DNA of 64,000 nucleotides from Burkholderia sp. Bp8963. Lineage in GTDB: Bacteria > Pseudomonadota > Gammaproteobacteria > Burkholderiales > Burkholderiaceae. Positions 37,375-45,418 of this stretch are shown here, piece after piece (the first letter of the stretch is position 1; every line of letters starts with the position of its first letter). The notes beneath the pieces are model-generated. The model was not told where the DNA came from and did no database searches. It saw only the letters and a program-made list of their open reading frames with translations. The stretch is from contig NZ_QTQP01000008.1 in the NCBI RefSeq assembly GCF_003854275.1, positions 144,289 to 208,288 of the forward strand, in the 5' to 3' direction. The translations under genes were made by a program, and so were the position numbers.

Positions 37375-38772
37375 TTAGCAAGCGTGCCGCGGAAGGTCCG
37401 GCAACGGCGCCGGAAAGCCGGCCAGCGCATCGCCGCGATCGCGCATCCCGTGCGCACACATCAGCCGGTACAGCGTGACGCGCGACACGCCGAGCTCGCG
37501 CGCGGCATCCGCGAAACGGCCGCGGTGCCGCAGCAGCGCGTGTTCGATCGCCTGCCGCTCGGCCGCCTCGCGCGCCTCGACGAGCGACACGGGCGCGAGC
37601 ACCGCATAGTCGCTCAGCTCGAGATCGTCGGCCGTGATCGTCCGGCCCTCCGACATCACGATCGCGCGACGCACGCGGTTGATCAGCTCGCGCACGTTGC
37701 CCGGCCACGGATACCCGTACAGCGCGGCAACCGCGTCGGGCGAGAAGCCGCGCAGGCGGCGATGCGAATCGCCCTTGAAGCGCTCGAGCATGTGCCGCGC
37801 GAGCACTTCGATGTCCTTGCCGCGCGCGCGCAGCGGCGGTTCGTCGATCTTCAGTACGCAGAGCCGATGGAACAGGTCCTCGCGAAAACGCCCGTCGCGC
37901 AGCGCCGCTTCCATGTCGACATGCGTCGCGCAGATCACGCGCACGTCGACCGGCACCGACACGTGCGCGCCGAGCCGTTCGATCTTCCCCTCCTGCAGGA
38001 AGCGCAACAGGCTCGCCTGGCTCTCGAGCGGCAGGTCGCCGATCTCGTCAAGGAACAGCGTGCCGCCGTGCGCGGCCTCGACGCGGCCGATCTTGCGCTG
38101 GTTCGCGCCGGTGAATGCACCGCGCTCGTAGCCGAACAGCTCGGCCTGCAGCAGCGTCGACGGGATCGCGCCGCAGTTGATCGCGATGAACGGTGCCTGC
38201 GCACGCGACGACCGCTCGTGAATCGCGACGGCCGTCAGCTCCTTGCCGGTGCCCGATTCACCGGAAATGAACACGGGCGCATCGGTCGTCGCCACCCGGC
38301 GAATCATCTTGAACAGCGCGAGCATCGCGTCGCATGTGCCGACCATCTCGCCCTCCCCGCGCCCGGCCCCCGCCGGCAGCGGAACCGGATCGGTCAGCGC
38401 GACCATTCCGTGCGCATGGCCGATCGTCTCGACGATCCGCGACGTCTCGTACGGCATCGTCACGTAGTCGAAGCAGTAGTCGCGAATCAGGTGCCGCAGC
38501 GCGGCGTCCTGCAACTGGCCGCGCTGCGTCGCCGCGATCCAGCCGATATGCGGGATCGTCAGGCAGGGCTCGAGTTCATGCAGGTCGGCCGGTTTGAAAC
38601 CCGAGGAGAAATCGAGCAGCCCGGCCGTCGCGACGCCGTGCTGCACGACACGCCGCACGTCGCGCACGGTTTCGGCGAGATCGACACGCCAGCCGCGCGC
38701 GTCGAAGTGTCCGCGCAACGCATCGCTCGGCTCCCGGGAAAAGTAGATCACATGCCGTGCTTCGGCTTCCAT
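37375..38772 (-). CDS. VpsR-type sigma-54 activator, Fis family (first copy)
   Basis: The product is a 465-residue enhancer-binding protein. The N-terminal domain (1-130) looks like a VpsR receiver-like domain, with Asp54 in GLLDFSS at the position of the phospho-acceptor. The AAA+ domain has Walker A GESGTGKE (171-178), the sigma-54 contact loop GAFTGA (218-223) and Walker [10 protein letters not shown] Fis-type HTH closes the protein ([19 protein letters not shown]). VpsR in Vibrio cholerae controls biofilm matrix genes. This gene is divergent from the amyloid-like operon and paralogous to the gene at 45419. A GGGGTGA site precedes the ATG. Confidence 0.93.
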   Translation of the reverse strand: MEAEARHVIYFSREPSDALRGHFDARGWRVDLAETVRDVRRVVQHGVATAGLLDFSSGFKPADLHELEPCLTIPHIGWIAATQRGQLQDAALRHLIRDYCFDYVTMPYETSRIVETIGHAHGMVALTDPVPLPAGAGRGEGEMVGTCDAMLALFKMIRRVATTDAPVFISGESGTGKELTAVAIHERSSRAQAPFIAINCGAIPSTLLQAELFGYERGAFTGANQRKIGRVEAAHGGTLFLDEIGDLPLESQASLLRFLQEGKIERLGAHVSVPVDVRVICATHVDMEAALRDGRFREDLFHRLCVLKIDEPPLRARGKDIEVLARHMLERFKGDSHRRLRGFSPDAVAALYGYPWPGNVRELINRVRRAIVMSEGRTITADDLELSDYAVLAPVSLVEAREAAERQAIEHALLRHRGRFADAARELGVSRVTLYRLMCAHGMRDRGDALAGFPAPLPDLPRHAC

Positions 38773-39128
38773 ACGATCACCCCGTTCATCAACCGTCTAA
38801 CGATTACCGACGCATGCCAAGTCGCATGCAAAAATCGAATCGGGTCCATGCACAGGCTGGCTCGATTCACCATGCAATGCGAGGCAGCGCTACACCTCGC
38901 ATGATGGCGCGTACGAATTCGCGGACAGCGGCCGCGGGTCTCTTCGCGTGTGGTTCTTGTTTGGTCAATGCAGCTTGGTTATAGCCGCTCATCAAGACAA
39001 ACCGATTTCAACGCCCTGCGTGCGATCGAAGCGCAACCCGACCGGATAATCGCGATTCCTCTGCATATATGGCCGGGCGCGCGGGCTGTTTTTCGCATCG
39101 ACACGTAGCCACGATTTTCATCCTTGAA

Positions 39129-39147
39129 GCGGATTGCTTGAATCCGC
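39129..39147. promoter_or_regulatory. Inverted repeat upstream of the amyloid operon
   Basis: GCGGATT (39129-39135) and AATCCGC (39141-39147) are perfect inverted arms around a 5-base spacer. It lies about 110 bp upstream of the -24 box and 20 bp from a second palindrome. It is a possible extra activator site. A role is inferred from position only. Confidence 0.45.
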
Positions 39148-39166
39148 AGTACTCCCAAGTCCCCTC

Positions 39167-39182
39167 GTTTCAGGCCTGAAAC
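39167..39182. promoter_or_regulatory. Perfect 16-bp palindrome, likely enhancer site
   Basis: GTTTCAGGCCTGAAAC at 39167-39182 is a perfect palindrome. Its centre is about 110 bp upstream of the expected transcription start of the amyloid operon. Sigma-54 activators of the Fis family bind such dyads at -80 to -150. The two VpsR-type activators flanking the cluster are the obvious candidates. Confidence 0.6.
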
Positions 39183-39257
39183 ATTTTTTTGGCGTTTGGC
39201 TGCACGACCCGATACACCGGAATGCAACGCGCAATCGCGACAACGGTTTCACGTCGA

Positions 39258-39273
39258 TGGCATGCAATTCGCT
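39258..39273 (+). promoter_or_regulatory. Sigma-54 (-24/-12) promoter of the amyloid operon
   Basis: TGGCATGCAATTCGCT at 39258-39273 matches the sigma-54 consensus TGGCACG-N4-TTGCW at ten of twelve fixed positions. GG (39259-39260) and GC (39271-39272) are separated by exactly ten bases. Transcription would start near 39284, giving a leader of about 17 bases that still holds the GGAG site (39290-39293) of the first gene. Confidence 0.75.
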
Positions 39274-39300
39274 GAATACGGGGTACACCGGAGACACGCC

Positions 39301-39660
39301 ATGCGACACGTCCTTCGCCCTTCTCTCGCCTCGTTGGCCATCGCGCTTGCAGCCGCATGGCTGCCGGTTTCGGCGTCCGCCGAGGATGCCGCACCACCGG
39401 ACACGCCAGTCGCAACGTTTGCGTCTCCGCTCGCGGACGCTACGTGGATGAAGCGTTATACGCCACTCGACGAGGAAACGCTCGGCCAGCAGCGTGGCCG
39501 CGCGCCGGGCTACGTGACGATCTCGACGTCGGCGCAACTGACGACCGGCAGTGCGTCGGTGACGCTGTGGGACGAGATCGCGCCGCCCGCACCGATGCCG
39601 ATGCCGGTCGACGCGCAACGCGCGATGCAGGGCAATAACGCGAGCTACACGCGCAAGTAA
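39301..39660 (+). CDS. Small exported protein at the head of the amyloid operon
   Basis: No family is recognised with certainty. The 119-residue product has a signal peptide (cleavage after ASA near residue 27). After it comes FASPLADATWMKRYTPLDEE and then TLGQQRGRAPGYVTISTSAQ. The segment LDEETLGQQRGR has hydrophobic residues and a glycine spaced like double-glycine leader sites cut by C39 peptidases, and the operon encodes a C39 peptidase. It occupies the place of fapA in Pseudomonas, but similarity to FapA cannot be claimed. The ATG at 39301 has GGAG seven bases upstream. Confidence 0.75.
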   Translation: MRHVLRPSLASLAIALAAAWLPVSASAEDAAPPDTPVATFASPLADATWMKRYTPLDEETLGQQRGRAPGYVTISTSAQLTTGSASVTLWDEIAPPAPMPMPVDAQRAMQGNNASYTRK

Positions 39661-39706
39661 CCGGTACCGCCGCTCGTCGAGCAAGACGCGAACCAAGAGG
39701 CACGAC

Positions 39707-40189
39707 ATGAACGTTCCGCAGTTTTCGCTGCATCACCCGGCACTCGCCGTCCTGTGCGCAGCGTTCGTCGGCATCGGATGCGGCACGGCTTTCGCGCAGG
39801 AATCGACCGCGAATCCGGGCGACATCGTCGTGGCGCGCGACATCACGCCGCGCGTCGCATACGACCACGTGCCGAAGGATCAGGATCCCGTGCTCGCGCG
39901 CGCGACGACGTTCCCGGCCAGCAGCTTCAACCCGATGATCGCGACGACGGTGTCCGACGTGGATCTGACGAATGCACACGGCTCGAACGGTGTCGCGCCT
40001 GGCGGCGTGCTCGGCGACATCGGAATGCAGGCCGTCACGCGCGTGCTCGCGGGCGATGCTGGCAACAGCTCGATCGTGCGCGGCGCGGTCGGCGGCGTGC
40101 CGACGACGGGCGGCATCGGCGGCACGATCTCGAGCTCGGTGACGGGTGCGCTCGCCCCGCTCACGAGCGCGTTGGGAGCGGTCAAGTGA
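39707..40189 (+). CDS. Exported protein of the amyloid operon, unknown family
   Basis: The product is a 160-residue protein with a signal peptide (cleavage after AFA near residue 30). The mature part starts QESTANPGDIVVARDITPRVAY-like and ends in a Gly/Ser/Thr-rich stretch (VPTTGGIGGTISSSVTGALA). It has no Fap-type N/Q repeat. The RBS is GAGG. The stop overlaps the GTG start of the next gene, so expression is coupled. It may be a chaperone or minor matrix component. The exact role is unknown. Confidence 0.75.
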   Translation: MNVPQFSLHHPALAVLCAAFVGIGCGTAFAQESTANPGDIVVARDITPRVAYDHVPKDQDPVLARATTFPASSFNPMIATTVSDVDLTNAHGSNGVAPGGVLGDIGMQAVTRVLAGDAGNSSIVRGAVGGVPTTGGIGGTISSSVTGALAPLTSALGAVK

Positions 40190-40809
40190 ACGCGCGCACG
40201 CTATGCGCGCCGCTCGCCAGCGCATTGCTGGTCGCGCTCACCACGCTCGCTGCGCCGGGCGCATTCGCGCAGAACGTGCCGGTGGTCAGCGGCAACGCGA
40301 CGATCTCGACCGGCGCAGGCAGCGACACGACCGGCGCGCTCTCGGTCAACGAAGCGGCCGGTCTCGACAACGCGCAGAGCAATCAGCTGGCTTTGGGAAT
40401 GGGCGCCACCGGCGCCGGATACGTCGGCGTCACGCAGTTGGCCGTCACGCACGCACGCGTAGGCGATACGGCGACGCGCATCGAGGGCACGGCATTTTCG
40501 AATGTCTCAGGCGCATTGATGGTGAACCAGAGCGCCGGGGCAGGAAATCTTCAGCGCAACAGCATCGTGCTCGGCACGCTGGGCGCGGAAGCGAGGGCTG
40601 TCTCGGATACCGAACTATCCGAGACAGCCCCGAGACCCGGAGGACCGGGGCTCCCGGTGGGCGGGCGGGGTATGCCCGAGGCGTCGATTAGCGGCGACGC
40701 TTTCAAGCATATCAGCGGCATCGTACAAGTCAACCAGACCTCCGGCGCCGGTAATGCAACGGCAAACAGTTTTGTGCTCCGTCCCCCGGCGGGCACTCTT
40801 TTTAATTAA
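40186..40809 (+). CDS. FapB-like minor amyloid repeat protein
   Basis: The product is a 207-residue protein starting at GTG 40186 (GTGA overlap). The signal peptide is cleaved after AFA (residue 28). Three copies of a Fap-type repeat are seen: GALSVNEAAGLDNAQSNQL (50-68), GALMVNQSAGAGNLQRNSI (109-127) and GIVQVNQTSGAGNATANSF (178-196). The shared pattern is V-N-x3-G-x2-N-x3-N. In Pseudomonas, FapB nucleates FapC fibrils. The order before the larger repeat protein suits that role. The linker at 137-148 is encoded by a perfect inverted repeat. Confidence 0.8.
   Translation: MNARTLCAPLASALLVALTTLAAPGAFAQNVPVVSGNATISTGAGSDTTGALSVNEAAGLDNAQSNQLALGMGATGAGYVGVTQLAVTHARVGDTATRIEGTAFSNVSGALMVNQSAGAGNLQRNSIVLGTLGAEARAVSDTELSETAPRPGGPGLPVGGRGMPEASISGDAFKHISGIVQVNQTSGAGNATANSFVLRPPAGTLFN
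40595..40630. repeat. Perfect inverted repeat inside the FapB-like gene
   Basis: Two 15-base arms (40595-40609 and 40616-40630) are perfect reverse complements around a 6-base loop. A second, imperfect hairpin follows directly (40631-40652: GAGACCCGG and CCGGGGCTC). In the mRNA this would be a very stable stem between the second and third amyloid repeats. It keeps the reading frame, encoding residues 137-148. Confidence 0.9.
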
Positions 40810-40833
40810 GCCATCACCGTAACGGAGCGTACT

Positions 40834-42279
40834 ATGAAGCGCACACTCATTGCAGCGGCGGTATTCGCCGCAGCGGCCGGGTCCGCATTGGCGGCCCCGC
40901 CGAAGGTGTACCTGTTCAACACGACCGGTGTGCATGAAACGGTCGGCATACGCGGCTGGGTCCGGATCTTCGGCTGCGTGACCGTGACGAGCACCGCCGG
41001 GGCGGTCGTCAACAACACCCAGACGGTCATGCTGCCGGAAGGGACGTCGCTCGATCCGAACTATCACAGCTACACGCTCGGCGCGGTCACGACGACCTAC
41101 AACAACGAGGACAAGAACGTCTCGGTGAAGGGCAGCGCGTCGTACTCGGCGAGCGAGTCATTCTCGAAGACGTGGTCGTCGAAGTCGAACGCATCGCATT
41201 CGTCGTCGCACGATTCGCTGAGCGCGACGGCGTGGGCGTCGTCCGAAAGCCGGAATTCGCAGTCCAGCAGCGACACGCAGCATGCTTCGTCGTCGAGCGA
41301 CACGAGCACCAACAGCGGCCACGAGGCCGTCGCGGGCGTGCTGACGGCCACGGTCGCCGCGTCCGCCAGCGCGAGCGAGACCCATACCCATACCGGCAAC
41401 CATCGCAATGGCGGCAGCAGCGAGGACGTGAACCTGAACGGCAGCCTCTATGTAGCCGGCGCGGCCGGTGTCGCATGGGACGGCGCATCGTCGAAGAGCA
41501 CGACGCACAACGACACGTCGAGTTCATCGACGAACACGAGTTCGTCGACGAGCGAATCCGGCTACCGCGCGCGCGCGCACCACGACGAGATGGCGTCTAC
41601 CGAATCGTCGAGCAAGTCGGGCGAGAAGAGCCGATCCGAAACATTCTCGAAGAGCAAGTCGTGGAGCTACAACCTCGACCTCGACCAGACTGACGTGACG
41701 AAGACGGGCAGCGTCACGCACTACACCGACACTCGCCAGGCCGGCGTGCTGAATGCGGGTACCGGCAGCAACGCCGCGTCGGGCGTGACCGGCAATCTCG
41801 GCGTGAACGTCGCGGAAGGCATCGACAACGCGCAAAGCAACGACGTGTCGCTCGCGTCGGTCGATATCGGCAACGTGTTCGGCAACGCGCAGATCTTCAG
41901 CAAGCAGTCGTCGGCGGGCTCGGCCAGCGTCAACAACTTCAAGCTGAACGCGACGGTCGGTGACGGCTCGCTGTCGAACGTGTCGGGCAATGTCGGCGTG
42001 AACGTCGCGTCGGGCATCGGCAACGTGCAGAACAACAGCCTCGCCGGCTCGGTCACGACCATCAATGCGACGCAAGCGCAGACGGTCGCGATGGTCGCGA
42101 CCGACGACAACACGCAAACCGCAGCGGCCGGCGCCAGCGGACGCTTTGAAGGCAATGCCGTGCTCGGCGCGAACACGCTGCACGGTTCGACCGGCAACAT
42201 CGGCGTGAACATCGCCGGCGGCGTCGGCAACCTGCAGCACAACGGTCTCGCGATCGCGGCGCTCAACAACGGTCATTGA
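40834..42279 (+). CDS. FapC-like major amyloid protein with serine-rich central domain
   Basis: The product is a 481-residue exported protein with signal peptide (1-20, cleavage after ALA). Residues 25-95 form a beta-type domain with one Cys (WVRIFGCVTVTS). Residues about 100-285 are extremely rich in Ser, Thr, Asn and His (SSKSNASHSSSHDSLSATA). From 310 three Fap-type repeats follow: GNLGVNVAEGIDNAQSNDV at 320, GNVGVNVASGIGNVQNNSL at 385 and GNIGVNIAGGVGNLQHNGL at 454. Fap fibrils are built from just such repeats. The serine domain is not part of Pseudomonas FapC. It has its own GGAG site. Confidence 0.85.
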   Translation: MKRTLIAAAVFAAAAGSALAAPPKVYLFNTTGVHETVGIRGWVRIFGCVTVTSTAGAVVNNTQTVMLPEGTSLDPNYHSYTLGAVTTTYNNEDKNVSVKGSASYSASESFSKTWSSKSNASHSSSHDSLSATAWASSESRNSQSSSDTQHASSSSDTSTNSGHEAVAGVLTATVAASASASETHTHTGNHRNGGSSEDVNLNGSLYVAGAAGVAWDGASSKSTTHNDTSSSSTNTSSSTSESGYRARAHHDEMASTESSSKSGEKSRSETFSKSKSWSYNLDLDQTDVTKTGSVTHYTDTRQAGVLNAGTGSNAASGVTGNLGVNVAEGIDNAQSNDVSLASVDIGNVFGNAQIFSKQSSAGSASVNNFKLNATVGDGSLSNVSGNVGVNVASGIGNVQNNSLAGSVTTINATQAQTVAMVATDDNTQTAAAGASGRFEGNAVLGANTLHGSTGNIGVNIAGGVGNLQHNGLAIAALNNGH

Positions 42280-42350
42280 TCGTTGAAACCGGGGGAACGC
42301 GCGCCGTGCCGCCGCTCATCGCGGTGCGGCGCGCGAAGCAGGAGATCAGC

Positions 42351-43061
42351 ATGTCCGGGGAACATCGGTTGTGGCCGCTGCGCATCGCCACCGCCCTCGC
42401 AGGCGGCGTCTGGTGCGCGGCAGTCGCGGCGCAATCGAGCATCGATGCATCCACGCTCGTGGGCGTGCCGCTCACGAAGCATCTGCAATCGATGCGTGAC
42501 CTGCGCTATCGCGACATCGTCAACCAGCAGTTCGATTTCAGCTGTGGCTCGGCCGCGCTCGCGACGCTGCTCAAGTACGGCTACGACATCGACATTCCGG
42601 AAACCGAAATGATCCGGCGGATGATGGCGTTCTCGACGCCCGACGTCGTGGTCAGGAACGGCTTCTCGATGCTCGACATGAAGAAGTTCGTCGAGACGCT
42701 CGGCCTGCGCGGCCGCGGCTTCCGGGTCGGGATCGACGCGCTGTACCACCTGCAGATACCCGTGCTCGTCCTGATGAACCTCGACGGCTACGAGCACTTC
42801 GTGATCGTCAAGCATGCCGAAAACGACCGGATCTTCATCGCCGACCCCGCACTCGGCAACCGCATCGTGCTCGAGCAGGATTTCGCCAGGACCTGGAACG
42901 GCCTCGTCTTCGCCGTGCTGGGGAAACCGTTCAAGGAGGATTCCCCGCTTTTGCAGAACAACGAATCGCTGGCGCTCAAGCTGCGCGACCAGGCGCTCAA
43001 CACGGGCAACGCCGCGATTCCCTTCGTCGAATTCGGCTTGATCAAGGCAGACCTGTTCTGA
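42351..43061 (+). CDS. FapD-like C39 family cysteine peptidase
   Basis: The product is a 236-residue exported peptidase. The signal peptide ends after VAA near residue 27. Catalytic Cys65 (FDFSCGSAALATLLKYG), His149 (GYEHFVIVKH) and Asp165 (IADPALGN) form the C39 triad, and Gln59/60 is placed for the oxyanion hole. FapD is essential for Fap secretion in Pseudomonas. The ATG at 42351 has GGAG six bases upstream. A TTG at 42276 is less likely. It lies between the fibril gene and the FapE-like gene. Confidence 0.88.
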   Translation: MSGEHRLWPLRIATALAGGVWCAAVAAQSSIDASTLVGVPLTKHLQSMRDLRYRDIVNQQFDFSCGSAALATLLKYGYDIDIPETEMIRRMMAFSTPDVVVRNGFSMLDMKKFVETLGLRGRGFRVGIDALYHLQIPVLVLMNLDGYEHFVIVKHAENDRIFIADPALGNRIVLEQDFARTWNGLVFAVLGKPFKEDSPLLQNNESLALKLRDQALNTGNAAIPFVEFGLIKADLF

Positions 43062-43067
43062 CCCATC

Positions 43068-43892
43068 ATGAAACGCTCCCTCTCGCCGCTTTGCGTTGCA
43101 TGGTGTGCTGCCATGTGCGGTTACTCGGACGGCGCCATTGCAGCCGGGAACGCGCTCGGCGCGCCCGACTTGCGTCCGTTCGACAATCAGGTGCCTGCAC
43201 CGGCCATCCAGCTCGTCGACGATGACGTCCTCGGCCGCCAGACCGGCAAGTATGCGGACGCATCGATGATTTCCGGGTTCGTGCTGAACCTCGTGTCCGA
43301 ATGGCAACTGCCGAACGGCGCCCGCGCGATCGCGCAAGGCACGCTGTCGGCTTCCACGAATGCCGAACACCACGTCCACACGCATGTCACGACGCTCGCG
43401 AAGGTCGTCGACGGCGACGACGCGCCGACCGGCGCGAACCCGAACGCGATCGCCACGGGCGGGCAACCGGTATCGGTCAACGGCATCTCGCAGGTCACGC
43501 AAGTCGCGGGCAACAACAACGCCGGCACCAACACCGCCGTCATCGATTTCAATGCGCAGCATCCGGCGCCGGCGCCGCTGCCCGGCTCGACGTCGAACCC
43601 GAGCGCATTCGCGACCGATGCGACCGGCACCGTGAAGGCCGGGGTCTCGTTCACCGGCAATGGAGTCTCTGTCGTGCTGCAAACACCCGCGGGACTGGCC
43701 ACCCAGTCGATTGCGCCGGCATCCACCCGGCAGGCCGGCTCGATCGCGCAACTGCTGCAGGTCGCAGGCAATCGGCAGATCGTCTCGAACCAGTTGCAAC
43801 TCCTGCTGCAGACGCAGCAGATGTCACCGGCAACGCTCCGTCAGATGGGCGTCCTGCAGGCGCTGCAAAACAGCGCCCTGTCGAGGAGATGA
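43068..43892 (+). CDS. FapE-like exported protein
   Basis: The product is a 274-residue protein with a signal peptide (cleavage after IAA near residue 26). The middle part holds degenerate Fap-type repeats such as ISQVTQVAGNNNAGTNTAVI and IAQLLQVAGNRQIVSNQLQL. The C-terminus is helical and Gln-rich (MSPATLRQMGVLQALQ). In Pseudomonas FapE is a minor fibril-associated protein that meets the secretion pore. Assignment rests on order and these motifs. It starts six bases after the peptidase stop. Confidence 0.75.
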   Translation: MKRSLSPLCVAWCAAMCGYSDGAIAAGNALGAPDLRPFDNQVPAPAIQLVDDDVLGRQTGKYADASMISGFVLNLVSEWQLPNGARAIAQGTLSASTNAEHHVHTHVTTLAKVVDGDDAPTGANPNAIATGGQPVSVNGISQVTQVAGNNNAGTNTAVIDFNAQHPAPAPLPGSTSNPSAFATDATGTVKAGVSFTGNGVSVVLQTPAGLATQSIAPASTRQAGSIAQLLQVAGNRQIVSNQLQLLLQTQQMSPATLRQMGVLQALQNSALSRR

Positions 43893-44007
43893 CGGGCGGC
43901 GCGCAAGCCGCGGCATCGCACATGCAACCGCTTCATGTGCCGCATCAGGCGGCCGCGAACCGGACCCTTTGGTTTGCTTCGCGGCCGCTCCATCCGGGGG
44001 AAGGGCC

Positions 44008-45393
44008 ATGCATCACAAGTCGTCAACATGTCTACCGCACGCCAGGCTTGCCGCCATTCCGGCTGCGGTGCTCTGCTTTACGTTCATGCAAGGTGCACAT
44101 GCGCAGGCGCTCGCCAACCAGTCGCTCGAAGAGCGGCTCAATACGCTGATGAAGGTCGTCGACGAGCAGCAGCACAAGATCGACGCACTCGAGCGCCAGG
44201 TCGTCGATCTCGAGATGGCTCGCCGCGGCCGCGGCGAGCCGGGTGCGCCCGGCGCCGCCGATCCGGCCGCGCTGGCGTCGCCGCTGCTGTCACAGTACAC
44301 GCCCGTCACGCCCGCGCCGGGCGAAGGCACCGGCACCGCGACCGGCGTGCCGGTCAATCCGCCGCCGCCCGCGGGCGCCGCCGAAACCGGCGCCCCCGGC
44401 GCCGTCGGCACCGCGCAGAAAGCGGCCGAGCCCACCCGCACCGCGGCCGAGGACGCGGTCGTGCAGCGCGAGCATGCGCCGCTCTTCGACCGCAAGCTGA
44501 CGATCGACTGGGGGATCAGCGACACCTACTACGACCGTCGGCAACTGCAGCTGTCCGGCTTCCTCGCGCTCGACGCGATCTTCCTCGGCAACCTGAATCT
44601 CGGCCAGACGAAGTCGCATCAGCTGATGTCCGACGTAGATGTCCGCTATGGCCTCACCGACCGCATCAGCGTCGACGCCGACGTACCGTACATGTATCGC
44701 ACGTCGACCTTCATCAACGGCGGCGCCGGCGGCGCGGCGAACACGCTGTCCGATACCGCGGTGAATTCGCACGCGCTCGGCGACGTGAACTTCGGCATCT
44801 ACTACCAGTTCGTCAAGGAGCACGGCAGCGTGCCGGACATCGTCGGCAGCCTGCGCGTGAAGTCGCCGACCGGCACGTCGCCGTTCGGCATCAAGCTGCT
44901 GCAGGCCGACGCGAGCAACACGAACCTCGTCGCGCCGAGCAAGCTGCCGACCGGCACCGGCTTCTGGAGCATCACGGCCGGGCTGTCCGCGCTGAAGACC
45001 TACGACCCGATCGTGCTGTTCGGCAGCGTGTCCTATACGTACAACGTCGCGCGCTCGTTCGCGGACATCTCGTCGGTGGTCGGCCAGACGCAGCCCGCGA
45101 AAGTGAAGCTCGGCGACATCGTCCAGCTCGGCGGCGGCGTCGCACTTGCGTTCTCCGAGCGCGACTCGGCGAGCATCGCCTACACCATGGCGATCGAACC
45201 GTCGACCCGCACCCAGGCGCCCGGCGGCGAGTGGCAGCGCGTGCCGGGCAGCCAGACGACCGCATCGACACTGGGCTTCGGCCTCAACCATGTGTTCAAC
45301 AAACACCTGACGATGAATGCGTCGGTCGCGATCGGGCTCACGCCCGATGCGCCGAACTACGTCGTCGGACTGCGCTTCCCGTATACGTTCTGA
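44008..45393 (+). CDS. FapF-like outer-membrane amyloid secretion pore
   Basis: The product is a 461-residue outer-membrane protein. The signal peptide ends after AHA (residue 32). A short coiled coil follows (about 36-72: LEERLNTLMKVVDEQQHKID, then LERQVVDLEMA). A Gly/Pro/Ala linker spans about 75-150, and a beta-barrel fills 160-461, ending in Phe (GLRFPYTF). FapF is a trimeric barrel with an N-terminal coiled coil and a plug that exports FapC. The start at 44008 has a GGGGGAAGGG site. The next gene, a sigma-54 activator, begins 25 bp after the stop. Confidence 0.85.
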   Translation: MHHKSSTCLPHARLAAIPAAVLCFTFMQGAHAQALANQSLEERLNTLMKVVDEQQHKIDALERQVVDLEMARRGRGEPGAPGAADPAALASPLLSQYTPVTPAPGEGTGTATGVPVNPPPPAGAAETGAPGAVGTAQKAAEPTRTAAEDAVVQREHAPLFDRKLTIDWGISDTYYDRRQLQLSGFLALDAIFLGNLNLGQTKSHQLMSDVDVRYGLTDRISVDADVPYMYRTSTFINGGAGGAANTLSDTAVNSHALGDVNFGIYYQFVKEHGSVPDIVGSLRVKSPTGTSPFGIKLLQADASNTNLVAPSKLPTGTGFWSITAGLSALKTYDPIVLFGSVSYTYNVARSFADISSVVGQTQPAKVKLGDIVQLGGGVALAFSERDSASIAYTMAIEPSTRTQAPGGEWQRVPGSQTTASTLGFGLNHVFNKHLTMNASVAIGLTPDAPNYVVGLRFPYTF

Positions 45394-45418
45394 AGCGCGA
45401 CACCGTAGCGAGGATATC

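Noticed and set aside
39190..39204. A second sigma-54-like sequence, TGGC...TGCA
   Set aside because: GG and GC are nine rather than ten bases apart, which abolishes sigma-54 recognition, and the site at 39258 has correct spacing.
41100..41700. Serine-rich stretch as a separate adhesin gene or a CRISPR-like repeat
   Set aside because: It is in frame with the signal peptide and the downstream amyloid repeats in one reading frame, and the DNA has no regular repeat-spacer pattern.
42276..42350. TTG start at 42276 for the C39 peptidase
   Set aside because: The ATG at 42351 has a GGAG site and begins a normal signal peptide; the upstream extension would bury it.
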